From positions 1-64,000 of the forward strand of contig JAFGDQ010000023.1 in NCBI GenBank assembly GCA_016932015.1: a stretch of DNA of 64,000 nt. The letters are read 5' to 3'. Both the position numbers and the translations under genes were made by a program. Below, one piece after another: positions 27,295 to 33,839 of this stretch. A model generated the notes under the pieces. The model was given only the letters and a program-made list of their open reading frames with translations, ran no database searches and was not told the origin of the DNA. This DNA is from Spirochaetota bacterium. Its GTDB lineage: Bacteria > Spirochaetota > UBA4802 > JAFGDQ01. How positions within the stretch are numbered: the first letter of the stretch is position 1; each line of letters opens with the position of its first letter.

Positions 27295-29070
27295 TCAGTA
27301 TCTTCCGCGCCTGGTGTAGTGAGTATGAAGAAGTTCATGAGCTTTATGGCTGTTGGGCTCCCCAAGGTAATCTTTATATATTTCAGTTACAGCCGGATTC
27401 TCATGTGACTTTCTTAGCTTCATATCCATGTCCTCTTCATACACAGCTTTTGCCCGCAGTTCCCTGATCTCCTCTGTAACAGGTATAGGCTGGCCTCCTC
27501 CTGCAAGGCATCCGCCCGGACAGGTCATGATCTCAATAAAATGATAATTCATCTCACCGCTGGCAACACGGGTCATGATCTTCTTGGCGTTGGCAGTACC
27601 ATGCGCGACTGCGACATTAAGCGTTACACCTTCCAGAAAATTCCATTCATCCTTTGTGCCTTCTATCTTTATATTCGCTTCGCGAATGCCTTCAAGTCCC
27701 CGGACAGGTGTAACGTTCAAGCTGTCAAACGGAACCTCCCTGCCTGTTACTGTCTCATAAGCTGTTCTGATAGCTGCCTCCATAACTCCGCCGGTTGCTC
27801 CGAATATAGTAGCAGCTCCTGTTGATCTTCCCAGCGGGTCGTCAAAGTCACTGTTGGAAAGAGATTTTAAATGAATAGCATCCTGTTTGATCATTCGGGC
27901 GAGTTCTCTGGTTGTTAATACATAATCAACATCCTGATATCCGCTGTCTGCCATTTCAGGACGCATGGCTTCGAATTTTTTTGCAGTACAGGGCATTATG
28001 GAGACACTGACAATTTTTTCAGGATCAATACCTGTTTTTTCGGCCCAGTAGGTTTTTAAAACCGCGCCCATCATTTGCTGCGGTGATTTGCATGTGGAAA
28101 TATTGGGGATGAGTTCCGGAAAAAAATGTTCCTGGAATTTGATCCAGCCCGGGGAGCATGAGGTTGTCATAGGCAGAGCGACGTCCTCTTTATCCACAAT
28201 AGCCTTTTTCAGTCTGGCTAAAAGCTCAGTGCCTTCCTCCATGATTGTCAGGTCAGCTGAAAACTGAGTGTCAAACACATAGTCAAATCCGATCATCTTC
28301 AGAGCTGTGACCATCTTGCCTGTGACTCTTGTTCCCGGAGGATAGTCAAATTCCTCGCCAAGCGCGGCCCTTATTGCCGGAGCTGTCTGAACAACTACAA
28401 CTTTTTCCGGATCGTCAATGGCCTTCCATACATCATCAATAAAGGACTTCTCATAAAGAGCTCCCGTAGGACAATGCGTAATACACTGTCCGCAGTTTAT
28501 ACAGACTACTTCCGAAACAGGTTTGTTAAACTCTGAACCTACAATCGTTGAATCTCCTTTGTTAAGATTCGCGATAGCGTATACTCCCTGTATCTCATCA
28601 CAGGCTCTTACACAACGTTTGCACAGAACACATTTATTGTTATCCCTGACAAATACTGGTGAGGAATCGTCAAGGGGCAGGGTTCTTTCCCTTCTCTCCT
28701 TCCAGCGCAGACCGGTTAATGAATATTGATTGGCAAGATCCTGAAGTTCGCAGTTGAGGTTTTTAGCGCAAACAGTACAGTCAGTGTAGTGATTGGCAAG
28801 CAGAAGCTCGATTATTGTCTTTCTGACCCTTCGTACCTTTTCCGTACCTGTAAATATTTCCATCCCGTCATATACGGGAGTACTGCATGCCGCCTGAAGT
28901 GTTTTTGAATTTTTAACTTCAACAACACAGACTCTGCAAATGCCTTTTGTCTCCAGATCTGGATGATGGCACAATGTCGGGATGTATATATTCTCACGCT
29001 TACACACATCAAGAACAGTCATTCCTTCTGAAACGCTGTATTTTTGATTATTAATTTTAACATTTAGCAT
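27295..29070 (-). CDS. [FeFe] hydrogenase catalytic subunit, NAD(P)-linked (HndD/HydA-like)
   Basis: A 591-aa multi-cluster [FeFe] hydrogenase. The N-terminal [2Fe-2S] domain uses C34, C45, C48, C62; the His-ligated cluster uses H94, C98, C101, C107; two ferredoxin clusters lie at 147-157 and 190-200. H-cluster motifs are TSCSPGW (C305), MPCTAKKFE (C361) and IMTCPGGCLAGGGQP near 515-530. The tail beyond residue 540 is the small-subunit-like domain. ATG at 29070 is chosen because GGAG lies 7 bases upstream and the [2Fe-2S] fold begins at once; a 30-residue upstream extension would run into hydB. Last gene of the minus-strand operon, 12 bp after the NuoF-like gene. It evolves or consumes H2 with electrons from NAD(P)H, possibly with ferredoxin bifurcation. 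Confidence 0.95.
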   Translation of the reverse strand: MLNVKINNQKYSVSEGMTVLDVCKRENIYIPTLCHHPDLETKGICRVCVVEVKNSKTLQAACSTPVYDGMEIFTGTEKVRRVRKTIIELLLANHYTDCTVCAKNLNCELQDLANQYSLTGLRWKERRERTLPLDDSSPVFVRDNNKCVLCKRCVRACDEIQGVYAIANLNKGDSTIVGSEFNKPVSEVVCINCGQCITHCPTGALYEKSFIDDVWKAIDDPEKVVVVQTAPAIRAALGEEFDYPPGTRVTGKMVTALKMIGFDYVFDTQFSADLTIMEEGTELLARLKKAIVDKEDVALPMTTSCSPGWIKFQEHFFPELIPNISTCKSPQQMMGAVLKTYWAEKTGIDPEKIVSVSIMPCTAKKFEAMRPEMADSGYQDVDYVLTTRELARMIKQDAIHLKSLSNSDFDDPLGRSTGAATIFGATGGVMEAAIRTAYETVTGREVPFDSLNVTPVRGLEGIREANIKIEGTKDEWNFLEGVTLNVAVAHGTANAKKIMTRVASGEMNYHFIEIMTCPGGCLAGGGQPIPVTEEIRELRAKAVYEEDMDMKLRKSHENPAVTEIYKDYLGEPNSHKAHELLHTHYTRRGRY

Positions 29071-29081
29071 GATATACTCCT

Positions 29082-30254
29082 TTATCTTGCGATAATTTCG
29101 TCCTTGAATTTTGAAACAATTGTCCTGAATGAATTCGGTACTGACTGACCGAATCCGCATTTTGACGCGAGACTCATGGTCTCGGAGAGGTCAAGCAAAT
29201 CATCGATCGTTTTTGATGAACCTTTTCCACTTTCAAATTTTAGCAGACCTTCCAGCATTCTTGAACAGCCTTCCCGGCATGGAGTACATTGCCCGCATGA
29301 TTCCTGCTGAAAAAATTCAACGAAATTTTTCAGCACATGAAACATATCTCTTGATTCATTGAAAATAATTATTGATCCGCCTGTAGGTATGCCTTCAAAG
29401 CAGATGTTTTCATTAAAGTCATCTTTTGAAGCGCAGAATCCTGAAGCACCTCCAATCTGTACAGCCTTTGTGTCTTCTCCTGCCTCAACTTCTTTTAACA
29501 GATCTTTAATTTTTATGCCGAATTCAAATTCATATATTCCGGGTTTTTTGCAGTCACCGGATACAGAAAAAAGTTTAGAACCTGCCGATTTTTCAGTACC
29601 GTAATTATGAAACCATCTGGGGCCATTGAGTATGATATGAGGTACAAATGACAGGGTTTCCACATTGTTTACAACCGTGGGATAGCCCATATATCCTTTT
29701 TCTGCAGGGTAGGGCGGCTTGTTTCTGGCTTCTCCCCTTCGTCCCTCAAGAGAGGAAAGAAGCGCTGATTCCTCACCGCATACATAGGCTCCGGCTCCTA
29801 AACGTACTTCAAGGTCAAAACAAAAACCCTTTCTCTGGCAAATATCGTCGCCAAGCAAATTCTGCCTGCGCAGTTCGTTTATTTTTGCCAGAAGACTACT
29901 AAGAAGATATTTGTATTCACCGCGCAGGTAAATAAATCCCCGGGACGCGTCAATTGCATAGGCGCCTATCAACATTCCCTCAATCACTTTAGCTGCCTGT
30001 TTTTCAAGAATCATTTTGTCTTTAAATGTTCCGGGTTCACCTTCATCGGCATTACACACAAAGTATTTCGGCCTTATTCCTGTCTCTGCCGCCAGCTGCC
30101 ATTTCAGTCCTGTAGGAAAACCTGCTCCGCCTCTTCCGCGTAATCTTGACTGTGTAACTAAATCAATCACTTCTTTCGGCGACATGTCGTAAATTTTTTT
30201 CAGCGCGGACCCCGGTGTAAAATCAGAAAAAACCACATCAATTTTTTTAGCCAT
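29082..30254 (-). CDS. NuoF/HndC/HydB-like NAD(H)-binding subunit, short form
   Basis: A 390-aa flavoprotein. Motifs in order: RGRGGAGFPTGLKW near residues 38-51 (FMN), CNADEGEPGTFKDK near 70, GAGAYVCGEESALLSSLEG near 155-173 (NADH), and the [4Fe-4S] ligands ESCGQCTPCREGCSRM near 320-335. Compared with HydB or HndC of other trimeric hydrogenases (about 480-600 aa), it lacks the N-terminal thioredoxin-like [2Fe-2S] domain and the C-terminal double [4Fe-4S] ferredoxin. It therefore resembles the core of NuoF. It sits between the NuoE-like (11-bp gap) and the [FeFe] catalytic genes, and should be the NADH-oxidising or NAD+-reducing diaphorase of the complex. Confidence 0.93.
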   Translation of the reverse strand: MAKKIDVVFSDFTPGSALKKIYDMSPKEVIDLVTQSRLRGRGGAGFPTGLKWQLAAETGIRPKYFVCNADEGEPGTFKDKMILEKQAAKVIEGMLIGAYAIDASRGFIYLRGEYKYLLSSLLAKINELRRQNLLGDDICQRKGFCFDLEVRLGAGAYVCGEESALLSSLEGRRGEARNKPPYPAEKGYMGYPTVVNNVETLSFVPHIILNGPRWFHNYGTEKSAGSKLFSVSGDCKKPGIYEFEFGIKIKDLLKEVEAGEDTKAVQIGGASGFCASKDDFNENICFEGIPTGGSIIIFNESRDMFHVLKNFVEFFQQESCGQCTPCREGCSRMLEGLLKFESGKGSSKTIDDLLDLSETMSLASKCGFGQSVPNSFRTIVSKFKDEIIAR

Positions 30255-30265
30255 AGAATTTCCTC

Positions 30266-30727
30266 CTATTTATAACTTTTGATTATTTCTACAGCTCTTG
30301 ACGGTGTAAGCTGATCGTAAATATCGTCATTCACCATCATCGCAGAGCCTTTGTCACACATTCCCATACAGTTCGCATAGTCCAGAGTATATTTCTTATC
30401 GTGAGTTGTTTCTCCCATTTTAATGTCCAGCTCGCTTTCCAGTGCTGAGAGTATTTTGTCTTTTCCGGCAAGGTCACATGTAATAGTCCGGCATAAACGT
30501 ATTACATACTTGCCAATGGGCTTTGTGTTTAAGAAATGATAAAATGATGCTACGGAAAAAACTTCTGTCTGTGAAATGTTAAAGGCACGTGCAACTTCAT
30601 TAACAATCGTTTCGTCAAGAAAGCCGTACTCCTGACCTAATTCTTCAAGTATGCAGAGCAAATTTTCCCGTTTGTTATCGTATTTATCTGTTAATTCATT
30701 TACCCTGTCTCTGACAATTTCAATCAT
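30266..30727 (-). CDS. NuoE/HndA/HydC-like [2Fe-2S] subunit
   Basis: A 153-aa thioredoxin-like ferredoxin. The cluster ligands are in CRTITCDLAG (C-x4-C) near residues 82-87 and ANCMGMCDKG (C-x3-C) near 118-122, the NuoE pattern. The N-terminal four-helix region precedes it. The ribosome binding site GGGAGG lies 8 bases before ATG. First gene of the hydrogenase operon; a candidate promoter lies 50-80 bp upstream at 30779-30806. Confidence 0.94.
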   Translation of the reverse strand: MIEIVRDRVNELTDKYDNKRENLLCILEELGQEYGFLDETIVNEVARAFNISQTEVFSVASFYHFLNTKPIGKYVIRLCRTITCDLAGKDKILSALESELDIKMGETTHDKKYTLDYANCMGMCDKGSAMMVNDDIYDQLTPSRAVEIIKSYK

Positions 30728-31104
30728 AATGCTACCCTCCCAAGTAATATTATAATTTAAATGTTCCCTTTACAAATGACAATAGACTTGTTCTCTCAAA
30801 AGTCAAACTAAATTACCGGCCTTTTAAAAAAAGCATATCAGAAATAATATTTGCTCCTGCTCTATGGTTAATAAATATATACTATATAATTTATTTTTAT
30901 TAATCTTATAATTCAGCTGTAAGCCTGTATCTTCGGCAATTGTTTTCAAGTTAAGGTGTAATAGTGAATAAATACATTTTACCGGCTGAACAATCTGCCT
31001 GATAACATTGTATTAAGGGTGTTCTGAAAATCCGGCTTGACGTTTTATCAATATTGCTGATTTTGTAATAAATTTTAAATACCATTATAAGACAGGAACA
31101 GGTT
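30728..31104. other. Intergenic region between divergent hydrogenase operon and ferredoxin gene
   Basis: A 377-bp AT-rich gap. Besides the candidate promoter near 30779-30806 nothing else is recognisable; no gene, repeat or terminator is supported. Confidence 0.5.
30779..30806 (-). promoter_or_regulatory. Candidate sigma-70 promoter of the hydrogenase operon
   Basis: On the minus strand TTGACT (30806-30801), a 16-base spacer, then TATTGT (30784-30779), ending about 51 bp before the first start codon. The match to consensus is good but is pattern reading only. Confidence 0.4.
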
Positions 31105-31866
31105 ATGGATACTGAAATATATTATTTTACGGGTACAGGCAATTCACTTCAAATAGCAAAGGATCTTGCGGAACAGCTGGAAAACGCGCAGATCATTCAG
31201 ATAAACAGCCGGCTTATGGAATCCGGTAAATTAATATCAGCTGACAGGACAGGAATAATATTCCCTGTTTATGTCAGCGGAATTCCGGTAATTGTTGAAG
31301 AATTCGTAAACTGTCTGGACATAAGTGAAAACACATACATGTTTGCAGTTTCGAATTTCGGAGGGTCAGCCGGAATATCTCTTGCCCAGCTGGACAGCCT
31401 TCTCAGAGCAAGAGGCAGCAGGCTCTCAGCTGCGTTTGAAATACGTATGCCGGACAATACTCAAATAATGTTTCCTCCCGGATCTCCGGAACAGCAGGAA
31501 AGATGCTTCAGGTCACAGAAGGGAATGATGCCTGAAATAGCTTCCATAATAAATAATCGCGCTGTTAACTATAAAGAGAATTCCGCAGTACCTTCAAGGC
31601 CGCATGATTTTAATCCCCGTGATATGGAGAAAAATTTTCATTTTGACGAAAAATGCAATTCATGCGGTATTTGTGAAAAGGTGTGTCCTGTGGGAAATAT
31701 TGAAATGAACAGTGACGGAAAACCCGAATGGCAGGGTAAATGCGAACTGTGTCTTGCGTGCATGCAGTGGTGTCCTGAAGAGGCCATACAGTTCGGAGAT
31801 AAAACGTCATCCTGGGGACGTTATCATCATCCGGAAATAAAGGTTCAGGAACTCTTTCAAAAATAG
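31105..31866 (+). CDS. EFR1-type flavodoxin/ferredoxin protein
   Basis: A 253-aa two-domain electron carrier. The N-terminal flavodoxin-like fold begins YYFTGTGNSLQIAKDLAE at residues 6-23, a typical FMN phosphate loop. The C-terminal bacterial ferredoxin has CNSCGICEKVCPVGNI and CELCLACMQWCPEEAI, two full CxxCxxCxxxC sets near residues 184-225. EFR1 proteins move electrons between flavin and Fe-S partners in anaerobes; the partner is unknown. It is divergent from the hydrogenase operon, and a functional link to H2 metabolism is possible but unproven. Confidence 0.9.
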   Translation: MDTEIYYFTGTGNSLQIAKDLAEQLENAQIIQINSRLMESGKLISADRTGIIFPVYVSGIPVIVEEFVNCLDISENTYMFAVSNFGGSAGISLAQLDSLLRARGSRLSAAFEIRMPDNTQIMFPPGSPEQQERCFRSQKGMMPEIASIINNRAVNYKENSAVPSRPHDFNPRDMEKNFHFDEKCNSCGICEKVCPVGNIEMNSDGKPEWQGKCELCLACMQWCPEEAIQFGDKTSSWGRYHHPEIKVQELFQK

Positions 31867-31973
31867 CAATGAAATATGAATGCCTGTATCCGGCTCTTTG
31901 TTTACAGGATCAGTATATTCAGGTTATTCAGTAAAATGCTTCAATAAAAATTTACAGAAAAAAATGATATTTT

Positions 31974-32213
31974 ATGACAGACGGCAATTATTTATCTAAT
32001 GAGAGAATTTTAATTGAGCTCGCGAACTATCGTATGCCGTACGGGAGATTTGCTAATAAGCTATTACTGGAAATACCGGAAGAATATTATATCTGGTACA
32101 GGAATAAAGGATTTCCGAAAGGTAAACTGGGTGAATTCATGTCCATGATGCTGGAGATAAAGACAAATGGGCTTGAAAGAATACTTTTGCCTTTCAAAAA
32201 ATCAAAATTTTAA
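31974..32213 (+). CDS. DUF3820 family protein
   Basis: A 79-aa protein carrying the DUF3820 signature: YRMPYGRFANKLLLEIPEEY followed by WYRNKGFPKGKLGEFMSMM and EIKTNGLERIL. The family, which includes YpeB of Escherichia coli, has no firm function; it has been called quorum-sensing-regulated virulence factor-like. The gene is short of upstream Shine-Dalgarno signal but the whole family length is present. Confidence 0.8.
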   Translation: MTDGNYLSNERILIELANYRMPYGRFANKLLLEIPEEYYIWYRNKGFPKGKLGEFMSMMLEIKTNGLERILLPFKKSKF

Positions 32214-32367
32214 TTCAATCTTTCCGGGAACGTGCAGATTTGAATTAATAGGAGCCGGCATTTCCATGATTATTATGAAAAATTATAAATCCTCCATAAT
32301 ATTCATTCTTTACAAAATTATTGATTAATGTTATCTTTGGTGTTATTCTTTTTACAGGAGAAATAAT

Positions 32368-32775
32368 ATGAAAAGAGTTTCTTTAATTCTGTTGGCCGCA
32401 GGCTTGCTGTTTTTTCTGGCAGGATGTAATGAGGGATATATTGGAAAGGACGGAGCTGTACTCAAACAGTATTTAAAGCCTGAGGCTTTAAAGGCGCTTG
32501 TGGACAATCCCCGTGAAGATATCTGGATTATTGACGTAAGGCCTGCAAGCTCTTATAAAAAAGGGCATATTCCTACAGCTAAAAATTTTCCTTCAGGCGA
32601 GATAATGGAACGCCTTGATGAACTTCCTCTGACGCAGTATCTTATTCTTACCTGAGAGACAGGCGGAAGGGCACAGTTTGTGGCCAAAAAGCTTGAAAAG
32701 AAAGGCTATACCCGTTTTATGAACTGGGGAGCTACATCACGCTATACAGATATATATGGAAGTGCAAAAGAGTGA
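32368..32775 (+). CDS. Lipoprotein rhodanese-like sulfurtransferase, candidate selenoprotein (in-frame TGA at 32653)
   Basis: Reading through TGA at 32653-32655 gives 135 aa. Residues 1-20 are a lipoprotein signal ending LAGC, so the protein is exported and lipid-anchored. A rhodanese fold follows: WIIDVRPASSYKKGHIPTA near 51-69, and YLILT-U-ETGGRAQFVAKK at 91-108, with the TGA at codon 96. That codon is where rhodaneses carry the persulfide-forming catalytic cysteine, and the frame continues with family-like sequence to TGA at 32773. Downstream RNA can form CACA-GUU-UGUG with the GU loop about 21 bases after the UGA, the distance of a bacterial SECIS. Selenocysteine is the simplest reading; a nonsense mutation of a pseudogene is the alternative. 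selA-D genes are not in the window. Confidence 0.75.
32669..32686 (+). promoter_or_regulatory. Candidate bacterial SECIS hairpin
   Basis: Within the rhodanese gene just after the in-frame TGA, GGGCACA and UGUGGCC flank a GUU loop: four perfect pairs next to the loop, one mismatch, then two G-C pairs. The loop GU lies about 21-22 bases after the UGA, close to its place in the formate dehydrogenase SECIS of Escherichia coli. Confidence 0.5.
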
Positions 32776-33006
32776 CGTGAAATGTGAATAGTATTTTAAA
32801 ATATAAAATATTTTTAAAACGCCTCTGTAAAGGCAGCATTAAAAATGCTGCCAAACACTTACCTCATTAATCATAGTAATTATATCAGATTAACCTATTC
32901 TGATTTACAGAACAATAGAGTTATTAATTGATTATTTTATTTGGATTAATGCTTGTAATATGTTTCTAAGCATAATTATAATTAACTGAAAATAAAGGAG
33001 GAATTT

Positions 33007-33117
33007 ATGGCAAAGGGAAAAGATTCTCAAAAATCTGTTAAGAAAAAATCGGAAAAAACGCTGAAAGAAAAGCGCAATGAGAAAAAAGAAAAAAAAGCAA
33101 AAAAGAGTAATATGTAA
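33007..33117 (+). CDS. Lysine-rich small basic protein (36 aa)
   Basis: A 36-codon gene with a near-perfect AAAGGAGG site 7 bases before ATG. The peptide is almost entirely Lys, Glu, Ser, Asn (for example KKKSEKTLKEKRNEKKEKK) and strongly helical. No family is recognised; small basic peptides of this kind may bind RNA, DNA or membranes. The following gene begins 37 bp later on the same strand, also with a good ribosome binding site, so the two may be cotranscribed. Confidence 0.6.
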   Translation: MAKGKDSQKSVKKKSEKTLKEKRNEKKEKKAKKSNM

Positions 33118-33154
33118 CAAGTAATTAATAATGGCACATAAGGAGAAAATATAA

Positions 33155-33622
33155 ATGAGTGTAAACAGTGAAAAAATTAAAGGAGTCTGGAAAATCAAGG
33201 AAATGGATGTAGGCATGGGTGAGAATCAGAGAACCAGGGTTCCCCAGGCTTTTATGATCTGCATAATGAACAAATATTTCAGTGCCATCCGTGATTTTTC
33301 CGAGGAGCCTCGCAAATCATGGGGCGAGACAACCACTCCTGAAGAAATGTTCGGTTCAATTATGGGAGGATTTATGGCAGATGCCGGAACATATGAATTT
33401 GACGGAGAGAATCTTAAATTCAATATTGAGGTGGCCATGATCCCTAATATGATGCAGGGAGGGTCAATGACCTTCGGACTGGAAATGGAAGGAGATAATA
33501 CTCTTATACTGCGGCCTCAGTACGACAAGATGATTTCCGAAGGAATGAAGGTCGGACCGAAAGACGGAAAAATGGGTTATGGAGACATGGCTGTCCGCTA
33601 TCAGTTCGAGCGTGCCGAGTAG
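33155..33622 (+). CDS. Lipocalin-like hypothetical protein
   Basis: A 155-aa protein without signal peptide. The opening KIKGVWKIKEMDV and later GTYEFDGENLKFNIEVAM and FGLEMEGDNTLILRPQYD read like a lipocalin-like or heme-binding-type beta barrel, in which a ligand-binding cup is built from short strands starting with a G-x-W motif. Methionine-rich segment EEMFGSIMGGFMADAG near 62-79 is unusual. The ribosome binding site AAGGAGA precedes ATG. The ligand and role are unknown. A strong hairpin follows at 33691. Confidence 0.5.
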   Translation: MSVNSEKIKGVWKIKEMDVGMGENQRTRVPQAFMICIMNKYFSAIRDFSEEPRKSWGETTTPEEMFGSIMGGFMADAGTYEFDGENLKFNIEVAMIPNMMQGGSMTFGLEMEGDNTLILRPQYDKMISEGMKVGPKDGKMGYGDMAVRYQFERAE

Positions 33623-33690
33623 TAATTTACAGCTGAAAAATAATTGAGTTCGGTTTTTCGGGGAAAGCATACCGGTTATCATTTGTGTAT

Positions 33691-33732
33691 GCAGAATTTC
33701 CGTATCCGGTATCGCTTTTCCGGAAATTCTGT
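33691..33732. terminator. Bidirectional hairpin between convergent genes
   Basis: CAGAATTTCCG at 33692-33702 pairs perfectly with CGGAAATTCTG at 33721-33731 across an 18-base loop, between the lipocalin-like gene (plus) and the hydantoinase gene (minus). T-runs are poor, so it is a likely but not classic terminator. Confidence 0.55.
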
Positions 33733-33839
33733 ACTAAATATATCAAAGAGAAACAGCCCTGATCTTATAATAAATCGTGCAACACATTTTATTGATTTTT
33801 CATGATCCCGATTCTCCGCAACTCTGCTTCGGGAAGTAT

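Noticed and set aside
29071-29160. Longer start of the [FeFe] hydrogenase gene (30 extra residues)
   Set aside because: It overlaps the NuoF-like gene, has no similarity and the ATG at 29070 has a better ribosome binding site.
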